Both the position numbers and the translations under genes were made by a program. Shown one piece after another: positions 17,880 to 27,445 of a stretch of DNA of 64,000 nt. Under the pieces are notes generated by a model. That model was not told where the DNA came from, made no database searches, and was given only the letters and a program-made list of their open reading frames with translations. The DNA comes from Vibrio brasiliensis LMG 20546. GTDB lineage: Bacteria > Pseudomonadota > Gammaproteobacteria > Enterobacterales > Vibrionaceae. The DNA lies in the NCBI RefSeq assembly GCF_000189255.1, contig NZ_AEVS01000008.1:124001-188000 (forward strand). Direction: 5' to 3'. How positions within the stretch are numbered: the stretch's first letter is position 1; every line of letters begins with the position of its first letter.

Positions 17880-18821
17880 TTAGTCGTCTTTCGTGAAGTT
17901 AGCTTCGCTAAAGTGATCAAGGTCGTAAGGCGTTTGCTGGTAAACACAGTAGTTAAGCCAGTTAGCAAACAGTAAGTGTCCATGGCTACGCCAACTTGCG
18001 CATGGCTTATTGTCTGGGTTGTTGTTCGGGTAATAGTTAACCGGAATTGCCGGCTCCATTCCTTCACCCAAGTCGCGAACATATTCGTGGTGCAGAGTAT
18101 GAGAGTCGTATTCAGGATGACCAGTGACAAACACATTTCGCTTATCTTTGGTTGCCGCCAGATAGACGCCTGCGACATCCGATGTTGCAAGAATATCTAA
18201 GTCGGTATGCTCTTCTAGGTACTCTGGTGAGAAGTCTGCGTAGCGAGAGTGAGGCGCTAAGAAGGTATCGTCGAAGCCGCGTAGAACAGGATGATAAGGC
18301 TGATGGATTTTGTGATGATAAACACCGGAGAGCTTTTCTTTACGAGTACGTTTAGGAAGATCGTACAGTAGCTTAAGACCAGCTTGCGCTGCCCAACAAA
18401 CATAGAGTGTCGAAGTAACGTGGTCTTTAGCCCAGTTCATGATTGACTGTAAATGCTCCCAGTAAATCACGTCTTCAAACTGCACTAAGCCCAAAGGTGC
18501 TCCGGTAATGATCAAGCCATCGAAGTTGCGACCTTTGACCATTTCAAACTGACGGTAGAAGTTGTCCAGGTGCTCGGTTGGCGTGTTTTTGCTTGGCCTG
18601 TCATCGATACGTAATAGCTCGATATCCACTTGCAGCGGGCTGTTAGACAGTAGACGTAGAAACTGGGTTTCTGTCTCTATCTTTTTCGGCATAAGATTCA
18701 GGATCAGAACTTTTAGCGGACGAATCTCCTGAGTCGACGCACGCGATTCTGGCATGATGAAAATGTTCTCAGTGCGTAACACGTCAGAAGCAGGTAGTTG
18801 ATCGGGGATCTTAATAGGCAC
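17880..18821 (-). CDS. metA: Homoserine O-succinyltransferase MetA
   Basis: MetA activates homoserine by acylation, the first committed step to methionine. The 313-residue protein matches the family in length. VCWAAQAG carries the acyl-accepting Cys (about 142), and GHPEYD (about 235-240) carries the catalytic His and Glu. The N terminus [11 protein letters not shown] is highly typical. Whether succinyl-CoA or acetyl-CoA is used depends on one active-site residue I did not check; succinyl is usual in gammaproteobacteria. A MetJ-like operator lies 25 bases upstream. Confidence 0.96.
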   Translation of the reverse strand: MPIKIPDQLPASDVLRTENIFIMPESRASTQEIRPLKVLILNLMPKKIETETQFLRLLSNSPLQVDIELLRIDDRPSKNTPTEHLDNFYRQFEMVKGRNFDGLIITGAPLGLVQFEDVIYWEHLQSIMNWAKDHVTSTLYVCWAAQAGLKLLYDLPKRTRKEKLSGVYHHKIHQPYHPVLRGFDDTFLAPHSRYADFSPEYLEEHTDLDILATSDVAGVYLAATKDKRNVFVTGHPEYDSHTLHHEYVRDLGEGMEPAIPVNYYPNNNPDNKPCASWRSHGHLLFANWLNYCVYQQTPYDLDHFSEANFTKDD

Positions 18822-18845
18822 AGCTTTCTCCCTAAGCTTTATTGT

Positions 18846-18861
18846 GGACGTCTATACTTCC
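18846..18861 (-). promoter_or_regulatory. MetJ-like operator upstream of metA
   Basis: GGACGTCT at 18846-18853 matches the 8-base met box AGACGTCT at 7 of 8 positions. The adjacent octamer ATACTTCC matches at 5 of 8. MetJ binds tandem boxes of this kind and represses methionine genes when S-adenosylmethionine is abundant. The position just upstream of metA fits. Confidence 0.65.
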
Positions 18862-18951
18862 AAACTTAACCCAATCAAAGTGAGATGTCGATAGCTATAT
18901 CGAGCCAATTTATAATATGATTCTCAGCAACGACAGCAAACGATGTGAATT

Positions 18952-19347
18952 ATGACTGTAAAACTGACGCTGATTCGCGGCCTGCCGGGTTCTGGTAAAA
19001 GTACTTTAGCTAAGACAATCAATGCGCAGCACCTCGAAGCCGATATGTTCTTTATCAACCAAGATGGTGAGTATGTCTATCAAGCTGACAAGATTGCTGA
19101 CGCGCACCAATGGTGTCAGGCAATGGCAGAGCAGTGCCTTAAACAGAAACAAGATGTGGTGGTGTCCAATACCTTTGTTCAGCGCTGGGAAATAATGCCT
19201 TACTTTAAGATGGCAAAACGCTACAAAGCCGAGTTTGAAGTACTTGAATGTACTAATGATTACGGCAACATTCATGGCGTGACACAAGAAACAATCAACA
19301 GTATGAAAAAACGGTGGCAGCAATGGCGAAACGTACGCCAGTCGTAG
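18952..19347 (+). CDS. Small P-loop ATPase/kinase-like protein
   Basis: A 131-residue AAA/zeta-toxin-like P-loop protein with Walker A GLPGSGKST at residues 10-18, an Asp-rich second strand (LEADMFF) and the segment VVVSNTFVQRWEIMPY. This resembles small polynucleotide- or nucleoside-kinase-like proteins whose substrates are unknown. Its 3' end overlaps the DUF3859 gene by about 25 bases in another frame, so the two are cotranscribed and may act together. Confidence 0.75.
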   Translation: MTVKLTLIRGLPGSGKSTLAKTINAQHLEADMFFINQDGEYVYQADKIADAHQWCQAMAEQCLKQKQDVVVSNTFVQRWEIMPYFKMAKRYKAEFEVLECTNDYGNIHGVTQETINSMKKRWQQWRNVRQS

Positions 19348-19760
19348 AAATGGCGTCTTACGGAATCTATCAAGGGTGGGATTCCAACGCGAAAAAACTT
19401 CCCCAGATTGCAGAGTTTACAACCAAGGTTCCAGCCGATGAAGATATCGAGTTTGGCTTTATCGTTAACATCAAAAAGGCCAAAGGTGAGGTGATTGAGT
19501 TCTGTATTGATCATCCGGGTGTGTTAGGTAAAAAAGGCCAAATGTTGGAGCCTTTCACCGGGGATATGCATGTTGGTAGCAATGATTGGGATTTCTATCT
19601 CGGTGATACTATTCAACTCCTTGATCCTATAAATGGCTTTGAGTCCAATATCGGCAAATGGCGGATGATGATTTCAATCAAAGGTAGCATCGTTGCGGAG
19701 AAAACCTTTGATGTTTATGCGCGCGATGAGGGAGAGTTCTGGAAGCAACGAGGGTTTTAG
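19323..19760 (+). CDS. DUF3859 family protein
   Basis: A 145-residue protein starting MAKRTPVVEMASYGIYQGW, consistent with DUF3859. An upstream in-frame GTG (19314) is possible, but ATG 19323 is preferred. The sequence reads as a compact beta-rich domain (VEMASYGIY..., FIVNIKKAKGEV..., WRMMISIKGSIVAEKTFDVY) without signal peptide. Function is unknown. Overlap with the upstream P-loop gene suggests a shared transcript. Confidence 0.75.
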   Translation: MAKRTPVVEMASYGIYQGWDSNAKKLPQIAEFTTKVPADEDIEFGFIVNIKKAKGEVIEFCIDHPGVLGKKGQMLEPFTGDMHVGSNDWDFYLGDTIQLLDPINGFESNIGKWRMMISIKGSIVAEKTFDVYARDEGEFWKQRGF

Positions 19761-19806
19761 CTCTAGTAGCACAGGGATGTTGTAAACTGATATATCGAAT
19801 CATTAT

Positions 19807-19831
19807 TAAGTTAATAAAGATTAATAACTTA
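19807..19831. promoter_or_regulatory. Inverted repeat in the promoter of the GGDEF/EAL gene
   Basis: TAAGTTA (19807-19813) and TAACTTA (19825-19831) form a 7-base inverted repeat with an 11-base spacer in a very AT-rich leader, about 75 bases before the start codon. It could be an operator for a dimeric regulator; no specific one is identified. Confidence 0.3.
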
Positions 19832-19905
19832 GATATATATCAAACCAAGCATGAGCGATTTCTAATAAACTGAACAGTCAGTAATAGAAATATAATATAT
19901 AGCCA

Positions 19906-22632
19906 ATGAAGCAAATGCGCGTATTAAACCTCAACTTGCAAACTAAGACCGCTCTTTACTTTTTGCTGGGTCTACTGGGCGTTACACTTAGCTGTTTGTA
20001 CATTACACGCTATTTTTTCGTTGTTAGCTTGACGGGTTTAGAGACTCTGGAGTCAAATCGCGCAAGTCTGCAGGCTCGTAACGTCATTACTATGATGAGC
20101 GACAAGCTTGAAGACCATTCCTATGACTGGGCATATTGGGACGAAACCAACGACGTGTTACTTGGTAAAGACCTAATAGGATATCGCGAGCGCAACTTTC
20201 ATCCTGATTCACTCGATGCATTAGATGTCGATTTGATGATGTTGACCAGTTTACATGGCGAGTTCGTCGATGCGGTTGCATTAATTGAAGGGGACTCACA
20301 ATTGCTTTTCACGCAAGTGTTGGACCACCCTCAAGTTACTAAGCATATTTCGCGGATGAACAGCGTACTAGACAGCAGTCGAGACAGTCTAAGTGGCCTG
20401 TTTAAGATTGAGGGCGAAATTTGGACATTAGCCATTACTCCTGTACGAAATAGCGATGGCACGTCTGCTTCCTCTGGCTGGATAATCTGGGGTCAAAACC
20501 TTTCTCTGCGCTTCCCTGGTGATTTTAGTGAGATTTTAGTTGCAGAAAGCCAGATTGTTCCTCTTAGTGATAGTCCGGCTAATCATAGCCCTGAAACGAA
20601 TAATCACATTGAAAAAACCAAACAGGCTTTGATTCAATCGGCAGACCTTTATGGTGTGTCGGGGCAGGTTGTGGCACATCTTACAACCACTATCGAGCGC
20701 AACTACTATCAGAAAGGTAACATTCTTTTTGCTTACCTGCTTGGCGCAGTAGCCATCGTTACCATCATCATCTCTCTGGCGACCTATTTCACGTTTAAGC
20801 GACGGGTAGCGGTGCGCTTTTCTGATTTAGAAAAAGATATTGATGAGCTGTTCTCAGCCTATCAACTTGAAGGTCTCGATCAACCGAATAAAGATGAACT
20901 GGATCGGTTAGCTAAACTGGTGCAAACGCTGGCAATCAATACATCGGCGGCTAAAGAGCAGTTACATGATGCAGAACAGAAGTTTACCGCCCTCTATCAA
21001 AGCCGAACGACTGCGATTTTGTTGATTAGGGCGAGAGTCATTGTTGATATTAACCCTACGGCGTTGTCACTACTGGATTACCAAAGGGATGACTTGATTG
21101 ATCAGCCTTTGGATAAACTGTGCCCAGATAGCGATCAGCCTGAGTGCCAGATTGATGGCATGTATCAGAGCTTTAAACAAGGTCAGACTCAGTTTGAAGC
21201 CCAAATGTTAACCAGTAGTGGCGAAGAGATCGACTGTAAGATTGAAATCAGTCTAATACAGTATCAGGGTCAACCAGCACTGATGTTGTCGGTGGTGGAT
21301 GTACGTGAACATAAGCAGCAGGCAAAAATGATCGAAGATCTTGTCGAACGTGATCACCTGTCGGGTTTATGGAACCGAAAATCGATAATGGAAAAAGCGC
21401 GCAACTTGCTTGCTTCAGCTCCGAATCGCTTCTCGTTTATGTATGTCACCATTCCAAACCTATCTCATATTTCGGAGGTATACGGTCACCAGACATTCGA
21501 TGCTTCTATGGAGCTGATTGCCAATCTGTTTGGTGACACTTTAGCACCGTATCCGGTCGGAAGAATTAGTGAACATGAGTTTTTGGTACTGATCCCGAAT
21601 CGTTTGGAATGTGAACAGGCGACTGGTAGCGCAGCGAAAATGATTGAAGCGTTATTAGAAAAGCAGACTGTTGAAAATGTAGAGCTGGATTTGAAGTGCG
21701 ATATTGCTTTCGTCAGTCCGGGTATCACCCACGAGCCGCTGGATATACTCATTCAGGCTGCGATTCATAGTATTGCTACTGACAAAGCTAACCGCCGTGA
21801 AGTTAATGTGATCACTATTGACAGTGATATGTTTGACTCAGCGAAAACTGCGATCGCTATTAAACGTGATCTCTCAGGTGCAATTGCCAACGGTGATATC
21901 TATTCCGTATATCAACCTATTGTTGATACCGGCAGCGGTGAAATCAATGGCTTTGAAGCGCTGGCTCGCTGGCAGCATCAACAGTTTGGTTTCATCTCTC
22001 CTGGGGTATTTATTCCGCTTGCCGAACAGAGCCATTTGATTATTGCTCTGGGGGAAAGCATCCTCGAACAGGCGTGTCAGTTCATCGAATCGGTAAATAA
22101 ACTACGCAGTGAAAATGGCCAAACCATGCTGACAATGCACGTCAACTTGAGCGCATCCCATTTCTATCATACTGAGCTGCCCAAATATCTAGCGATGCTA
22201 ATCGACAAGTATCAGCTCCAACCGGGTCAACTGGTCATTGAGGTGACCGAAAGCATGCTGATGGGAGACGAAGCAGAAGTGACGAGTCGTATGGAGCAGA
22301 TGAAGTCATTAGGTCTGCTGTTTGCTCTTGACGACTTCGGAACGGGTTACTCTTCATTTAGTACCTTGTGTAGTTTCCCATTGGATATCGTCAAGTTAGA
22401 TAAATCTTATATCGACCAGATTGAGAGTAATGACCGGGCTAAAAGCTTAGTGAGGAACATTGCCAATATGGCTCAGGAACTTGGCCTAACAACGGTCGCT
22501 GAAGGTGTGGAAACCGCCTCTCAGGCTCGCAAGCTCAAGAGCTGGAACATCGAGGAGATTCAGGGTTACTATTTCTACAAACCTATGCCGTCAAATCAGG
22601 TACTAAAGTTGCTCAAGTCGGCTCGAAGCTGA
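19906..22632 (+). CDS. CHASE4-PAS-GGDEF(degenerate)-EAL membrane protein
   Basis: A 908-residue inner-membrane cyclic-di-GMP protein. TM1 (about 15-40) and TM2 (about 273-295) bracket a periplasmic CHASE4-like sensor that includes the HDYSYDWAYWDET-type signature, here DHSYDWAYWDETND. A cytosolic PAS domain (about 365-480), a GGDEF domain (about 490-645) and an EAL domain (about 650-905) follow. The GGDEF active site reads SEHEF, so cyclase activity is probably lost. EAL motifs GFEALARW, VNLSASHF, DDFGTGYSSF and VKLDKSYI are intact, so it most likely degrades c-di-GMP. The start lacks a strong ribosome site. Confidence 0.9.
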   Translation: MKQMRVLNLNLQTKTALYFLLGLLGVTLSCLYITRYFFVVSLTGLETLESNRASLQARNVITMMSDKLEDHSYDWAYWDETNDVLLGKDLIGYRERNFHPDSLDALDVDLMMLTSLHGEFVDAVALIEGDSQLLFTQVLDHPQVTKHISRMNSVLDSSRDSLSGLFKIEGEIWTLAITPVRNSDGTSASSGWIIWGQNLSLRFPGDFSEILVAESQIVPLSDSPANHSPETNNHIEKTKQALIQSADLYGVSGQVVAHLTTTIERNYYQKGNILFAYLLGAVAIVTIIISLATYFTFKRRVAVRFSDLEKDIDELFSAYQLEGLDQPNKDELDRLAKLVQTLAINTSAAKEQLHDAEQKFTALYQSRTTAILLIRARVIVDINPTALSLLDYQRDDLIDQPLDKLCPDSDQPECQIDGMYQSFKQGQTQFEAQMLTSSGEEIDCKIEISLIQYQGQPALMLSVVDVREHKQQAKMIEDLVERDHLSGLWNRKSIMEKARNLLASAPNRFSFMYVTIPNLSHISEVYGHQTFDASMELIANLFGDTLAPYPVGRISEHEFLVLIPNRLECEQATGSAAKMIEALLEKQTVENVELDLKCDIAFVSPGITHEPLDILIQAAIHSIATDKANRREVNVITIDSDMFDSAKTAIAIKRDLSGAIANGDIYSVYQPIVDTGSGEINGFEALARWQHQQFGFISPGVFIPLAEQSHLIIALGESILEQACQFIESVNKLRSENGQTMLTMHVNLSASHFYHTELPKYLAMLIDKYQLQPGQLVIEVTESMLMGDEAEVTSRMEQMKSLGLLFALDDFGTGYSSFSTLCSFPLDIVKLDKSYIDQIESNDRAKSLVRNIANMAQELGLTTVAEGVETASQARKLKSWNIEEIQGYYFYKPMPSNQVLKLLKSARS

Positions 22633-22637
22633 CTCTG

Positions 22638-22665
22638 AACGCCTCCTCAATCGGGGGCGTTTTTA
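22638..22665 (+). terminator. Intrinsic terminator of the EAL gene
   Basis: AACGCCTCC pairs with GGGGGCGTT (one G-U pair) around a short loop and runs into TTTTT (22660-22664). Confidence 0.75.
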
Positions 22666-22936
22666 CATGTTCCTCGTGCCGACTCTTAGGGGAGTACTAA
22701 GGTTTATGAGTACTAACAACTTTGGCTATTCAGTTGGTATGTAAAACAAGAAATTTCGACGGCTATGTGTTCTGGCAACTATTTAGTTGAAAGGGAGGCA
22801 ACGAAACACTCGAAAACATGATAACCATAAAATTTGTACTGCTACTTTGGTTTGTCGGCTAGCGTGACCTGATTAACAAGTCTATACCTAACAATACCGT
22901 CTATTTAAATCGCTTTGGTTAGGCTTAGGAGTCGAA
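22666..22936 (+). promoter_or_regulatory. Leader region of the chemoreceptor gene
   Basis: The spacer of about 300 bases between the EAL gene and the chemoreceptor holds no gene. It contains a direct repeat GAGTACTAA at 22692-22700 and 22708-22716, each including the palindrome AGTACT, 16 bases apart. These could be regulator sites. A ribosome site TAGGAG precedes the ATG at 22937. I see no clear sigma-28 promoter. Confidence 0.35.
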
Positions 22937-25111
22937 ATGGCATTAAGAAATATCCCTCTAAAGTTTAAGATTGCGCTTGGTGCAGGCATCCCACTGACTT
23001 TGCTTGTTTTCCTTTCTATTGTTTCTATTTCAAGCTCTCGTTCTTTGGTAACAACCAGTGGAATGGTCGACCATACTCATAAAGTCATAGAGCAGGCAAT
23101 GAAGATTGAGGCTGCTGCTGTTGATATGGAAACTGGTATGCGTGGTTATTTACTTGCGGGTAAGGAAGACTTTTTGCAACCTTATAAGAATGGCCAGCAG
23201 GAGTTCACACGGCTTGTCGCAGATCTAAAAGGGACGGTCAGTGATAACCCAACTCAAGTAAATCGCCTTGGTGAAATTGAAACAACAATCAATGCGTGGC
23301 TGACTAATGTCACCGAACCCGCAATAGAATTACGCCGACAAATTGGACACGCTAAAACCATGGACGATATCGCCGATATTGTCGCCGAAGCAAGAGGAAA
23401 GGTTTACTTTGATAAGTTTCGTGGCCAAGTTGACTTGTTTGTCGAGCGCGAAACTAAACTACTAAAACAACGCCAACAGGAAAACGAATCAAACTTCAAC
23501 AGTAGCGTGCGTTTGTTGGACGAAGTGAATACTCAGAGTTTTATATCGTCACAAGATTACCGAGAACTCTCAACATCATTGAGCTCTTTGAATGAAGCGA
23601 GTGATTGGGTTAACCATACGCATAAGGTGATTGAAGCAGCGCAACAAATCCTCGCTTCTGCTGTCGATATGGAAACGGGAATGAGAGGTTTCTTACTGGC
23701 TGGCCAGTCGCAGTTCTTAAACCCCTATAACGAAGGCAGCAAGAGATTCTATCAAGATATTGAATCACTGAAGAGCACGGTAAGTGATAACCCGGCTCAG
23801 GTTACGCTACTCAGTGAAATGAAGTCGACCATCGAGGAGTGGCAGAAAGAAGTCGTTACACCAGTCATTCAGTTAAGGACCGATATTGGCGACGCAAAAA
23901 GTATGAATGACATGGCGGCCTTAGTTGGAGAAGCGAGAGGTAAGGTCTACTTCGATAAGTTTCGTTCTCAGATTGCTGACTTTATCGCCATGGAAGATAG
24001 CTTGATGATCGAACGTCAGGCGTCTGCTCAAATTGCTGCGCAATCGATGGAAAACACCCTGATTTTTGGAACACTGTTGGCAATCACACTTGGCGCGATG
24101 ATCTCTTGGGGTGTGATAAAAGCTATCACAGAGCCGGTTTCAGAGGTGGCAAAAGGGCTTGAGCTGCTTGCTGGTGGTGATCTTACCGCAAGTCTCTCTG
24201 TTAGCTCTAAGGATGAATTAGGCCAAATGGCACAAAGCTTTAACCAAGCGGTAGGAAAAACTAATAGTGCAATGGTTCAAGTTCTCTCAACTACAGACGA
24301 AGTTGTCAGTGGCTCGGTTGCAATTAGTCAGGCCAATACTGATATGACGCGGGAGCTTGAACTGCAGGCGGATAAAGTCGCGCAGATTTCAGCCTCTATT
24401 GAGGAGATGTCAGTCAGTATTCAAGAGGTCGCAACCAAATCAGCAGATGCGACAGCGTGTGCTCAAGATGCAGGGGTCAAGGCTAATTCAGGTGGGCGAA
24501 TCGTTGCCAGCACCATAGAAGGTATGAACTCTATCAACGAAGCGGTGACGGCATCATCGAACAGTGTTGCTGAGTTGGGTAAACGTGGAGCACAGATTGG
24601 TGAAATCATTAATGTGATTAATGATATTGCTGAACAAACCAACTTATTGGCCCTCAATGCTGCAATTGAAGCTGCTCGCGCCGGGGAAGCGGGCAGGGGC
24701 TTCGCTGTCGTAGCAGATGAAGTTCGAGCTCTGGCAGATAGAACCACAAGTGCGACTAAAGAAATTGGTGAGTCTATTGAGGCGATACAGAGTGAAACAA
24801 ATGAAGCGGTGACGCGAATGGAGTCGGGCACAAGTCATGTCCATGAGGGGCTCAGTCTGGCGACCGAAGCTGGCAATAGTTTGGAAGATATCGTCAGTGG
24901 CGCGCAGCAAGTGGCGAGTATGATTGATAGCATTGCAGCGGCAGCAGAAGAGCAGTCTCTTGCCAGTAGTGAGGTGGCCAAAAACGTAGAAACTGTTTCA
25001 GAGGCGTCACAAAATGCCAATCAACAGGCAGGTATGGCATCAGGTTCAGCGCAAGAGTTAGCTAATAAAGCAGAGTCACTACGACAAATGGTCAATCAAT
25101 TTAAAGTGTAA
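22937..25111 (+). CDS. Methyl-accepting chemotaxis protein with tandem CHASE3 domains
   Basis: A 724-residue chemoreceptor: TM1 (about 10-32), two successive CHASE3-like helical sensors (about 45-180 and 230-360), TM2 (about 374-396), HAMP (397-450) and a signalling hairpin (about 490-700) whose tip includes [20 protein letters not shown]. The sensors are clear internal repeats: both contain the sequence [10 protein letters not shown] followed by [YF]LLAG, a TVSDNP block and [13 protein letters not shown] or [13 protein letters not shown]. Ligand unknown. No CheR-tethering pentapeptide is seen at the C terminus (ending MVNQFKV). Confidence 0.93.
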   Translation: MALRNIPLKFKIALGAGIPLTLLVFLSIVSISSSRSLVTTSGMVDHTHKVIEQAMKIEAAAVDMETGMRGYLLAGKEDFLQPYKNGQQEFTRLVADLKGTVSDNPTQVNRLGEIETTINAWLTNVTEPAIELRRQIGHAKTMDDIADIVAEARGKVYFDKFRGQVDLFVERETKLLKQRQQENESNFNSSVRLLDEVNTQSFISSQDYRELSTSLSSLNEASDWVNHTHKVIEAAQQILASAVDMETGMRGFLLAGQSQFLNPYNEGSKRFYQDIESLKSTVSDNPAQVTLLSEMKSTIEEWQKEVVTPVIQLRTDIGDAKSMNDMAALVGEARGKVYFDKFRSQIADFIAMEDSLMIERQASAQIAAQSMENTLIFGTLLAITLGAMISWGVIKAITEPVSEVAKGLELLAGGDLTASLSVSSKDELGQMAQSFNQAVGKTNSAMVQVLSTTDEVVSGSVAISQANTDMTRELELQADKVAQISASIEEMSVSIQEVATKSADATACAQDAGVKANSGGRIVASTIEGMNSINEAVTASSNSVAELGKRGAQIGEIINVINDIAEQTNLLALNAAIEAARAGEAGRGFAVVADEVRALADRTTSATKEIGESIEAIQSETNEAVTRMESGTSHVHEGLSLATEAGNSLEDIVSGAQQVASMIDSIAAAAEEQSLASSEVAKNVETVSEASQNANQQAGMASGSAQELANKAESLRQMVNQFKV

Positions 25112-25114
25112 GCA

Positions 25115-25147
25115 AAAAGGCTGGTTAGTAACCAGCCTGTACTTTTT
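25115..25147. terminator. Bidirectional intrinsic terminator between chemoreceptor and efflux operon
   Basis: AGGCTGGTTA and TAACCAGCCT form a long stem near 25118-25139 with AAAAA on the left and TTTTTT on the right, so it works in both directions. The last codons of the minus-strand permease gene (ending VQAGY) lie inside the stem. Confidence 0.85.
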
Positions 25148-26273
25148 TAACCAAGTGTTTTCTTAGCGAAAAACACGCCAAACCAGTCCAAGCTATCGCT
25201 TGTAACCATAACAAGGTGTAGTGACTGGCAACGCTTGCCCACTCCCCGCCCATCTGGTTGATGGTCAGGAAAGCCTGTATTGCGGGCGTACTCGGAAATA
25301 GCTGTGATAACCAAACGATAGGTGAGGGTATCGCTTCAACAGGCCAGATAAAACCGGCACTGAAAACTAGTGGCATGGAACTTATCAGGACCACGAGAGT
25401 GACTAATTCCCGTCTTGGCGTCACTGCCCCCAACCAGATACCTATGGCTGCCGAGCCGATTAAAAATGGCAACAGCAACGTGATAAGTTGGCTTATGTGT
25501 GCCAGTTGATTCACTCCATGCATGGTGAAGCTGGCGCCAAAATAATACATGCTCAGCAGATAGTAGATTGTTACGAGCACTAACAGCCTTACTGATAAGA
25601 GTTTTAAGGGGGTAACCTGACTCCAGTAACCCGTACCATCACGCTGACTGCCTACCATCAAGCCCGCAGCCATGGCGAGCGTCTGTTGTAGAATCAGCAC
25701 AAATACCGCCGGGACGACATAATCAACGTAACCCATTGTAGGGTTAAAAGTAGGCTTGAGGTTGAGTTTAGTAGGCGCGTATTGGTTAACTGCTTGTGAT
25801 AACGGGTGACCCTCTAGGACCAGCTTAGCCACTTTTGTCTGAGCTGATAAGGTGCCACCAGCCTGAGCTAAGCCCTCTACTATTGTACCGTAGACTAAGA
25901 AGTAGGATGCATCACCTGCATAAGCCAGAGTAGGACTTTTACCCAGCATCAAATCCTTATAGAAATGTTCAGGGATAACCAGGATACCGCTGATATCTCC
26001 GTATAAGAATGCGTTACGCGCGTCGACTAGAGTGTGGTCACGCCGAACGATCTCAACTTGTGGTGTTGCGTCGACCATTCGTTCTAACCGATAGCTGGTT
26101 TGGCTTTGGTCGAGATTAACCACGCTGATTTTTTGCTCTCGAGGAGTTTGATGACTATACGGGAGTGGATACAGGAAAGAGTAAAATACCACGCCTCCAA
26201 ATACAGTCAGCACGACAACAGGGTTGGTGAGTAGCGCTTTCAACTCTGCTTTTACAAGTTCAAACAGACTCAT
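25125..26273 (-). CDS. ABC-2 type transport permease (second of pair)
   Basis: A 382-residue inner-membrane protein of the ABC2_membrane_3 type: one N-terminal TM (about 16-34), a large periplasmic domain, then five or so C-terminal TM segments from about residue 185. Such proteins work as permease pairs with an ATPase in YbhFSR-like exporters. It follows its partner with a four-base overlap. No ATP-binding gene lies in this operon, so the energising subunit is elsewhere or absent. Substrate unknown. Confidence 0.85.
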   Translation of the reverse strand: MSLFELVKAELKALLTNPVVVLTVFGGVVFYSFLYPLPYSHQTPREQKISVVNLDQSQTSYRLERMVDATPQVEIVRRDHTLVDARNAFLYGDISGILVIPEHFYKDLMLGKSPTLAYAGDASYFLVYGTIVEGLAQAGGTLSAQTKVAKLVLEGHPLSQAVNQYAPTKLNLKPTFNPTMGYVDYVVPAVFVLILQQTLAMAAGLMVGSQRDGTGYWSQVTPLKLLSVRLLVLVTIYYLLSMYYFGASFTMHGVNQLAHISQLITLLLPFLIGSAAIGIWLGAVTPRRELVTLVVLISSMPLVFSAGFIWPVEAIPSPIVWLSQLFPSTPAIQAFLTINQMGGEWASVASHYTLLWLQAIAWTGLACFSLRKHLVKKVQAGY

Positions 26274-27433
26274 AGTTGCTCCTGATTTGGTCGCGTCAGT
26301 AGATCAGCGGCAAGATGCTTGTTAATCAGCAAGATGGCCAAAGCGGCTGGAACCGCGTAACCAAACATCGGCAGCAGATGAAGTAACGACTCGCTAGCAA
26401 GTTGTCCATAGCTGACCTGACTGACCTGAGCTTCGATGTAGTGACTGATTGGTAGCAAACTGCGCCACGCCTGTGCGAGAGGGCTCATATCTGTTACCGG
26501 AAAGGTTATGCCCATAAAAGCAAAGCTGGGAGCGGTAAAGGCACCTGCAAAGCTCATAGCGCGCGCTGCATCAAGAGTAAGGAAGAAGAACAGACAACCC
26601 ATGATCATACAGGCCGCGATGGTGACCCATTGAGCGATAATTATCGTGAAAAAGCTGCCATTCATTGGCCATTTAAAACCGAGATAGAACCAGCATAAAA
26701 AAGCAAAACCCTGCAGCGCAAATATCCAGCTGTACGGAGTTAGAGTGGCTAACAAGGACCTTACAGGCTGGTGACTGAGCCAAGGTTGTAGCCCTCGGTC
26801 ACGAAGGTTAGCAGACAGGATTAATATCGTGCTGACCACGATGACAATTTGCCACAGGGCTGGTATTACCGCAGAAACCAGAAATTGAGCATAGTTGGAG
26901 TTTTTGTTAAATAGGGGAGTTATCTGAGTTCTGAACGGTACCGCACTGGCCATAGCGGAGGCGAGTGCATGATTACCCTGAGCGAGATTTCCAACGGTGC
27001 TTAGCTGGGCGTTAAATGTTCCCTGTGCTTGTAGAAAAGCAGAATTGATCAGTTTGCCCACCAGTATCATCTGGCTGTTATAAAACACGCTAACCTGGGG
27101 TGCCAGCTGTTTATAAGTGTCCTGTTCAAAGTTAAATGGAATAACTGCGTAGGCGTAGATGTCACCCTGTATCAGGGCTTGCTTAGCTTGAGTGACACTT
27201 TGGTATTCTGCGCTGACCGCCATCGCTGAGGTCGCATCGTAGTAACGCACTAACTGGTGAGAAAGTGCGCCATTATCGAGATTAACGACACCAACTGGCA
27301 GGTTGCGGGCGATACCCTGAGAAAAGATCGCCCATATCATTACTGCCAGCAAAACAGGTATCCAGGTAAGACTAGACAGTAACCATTTATCACGCCGAAT
27401 CATAGCAAGTTGGGATGAGTTGTTTGTATCCAT
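26270..27433 (-). CDS. ABC-2 type transport permease (first of pair)
   Basis: A 387-residue permease of the same ABC-2 family as the following gene: N-terminal TM (about 20-40), periplasmic domain with the VVNLDNGALSHQLVRYYDAT block shared with its partner, and C-terminal TM cluster. The frame reaches a TTG at 27442, but ATG 27433 is the more usual start. It sits 12 bases after the HlyD-like gene. Confidence 0.85.
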   Translation of the reverse strand: MDTNNSSQLAMIRRDKWLLSSLTWIPVLLAVMIWAIFSQGIARNLPVGVVNLDNGALSHQLVRYYDATSAMAVSAEYQSVTQAKQALIQGDIYAYAVIPFNFEQDTYKQLAPQVSVFYNSQMILVGKLINSAFLQAQGTFNAQLSTVGNLAQGNHALASAMASAVPFRTQITPLFNKNSNYAQFLVSAVIPALWQIVIVVSTILILSANLRDRGLQPWLSHQPVRSLLATLTPYSWIFALQGFAFLCWFYLGFKWPMNGSFFTIIIAQWVTIAACMIMGCLFFFLTLDAARAMSFAGAFTAPSFAFMGITFPVTDMSPLAQAWRSLLPISHYIEAQVSQVSYGQLASESLLHLLPMFGYAVPAALAILLINKHLAADLLTRPNQEQL

Positions 27434-27445
27434 GTCGCGCAACCG

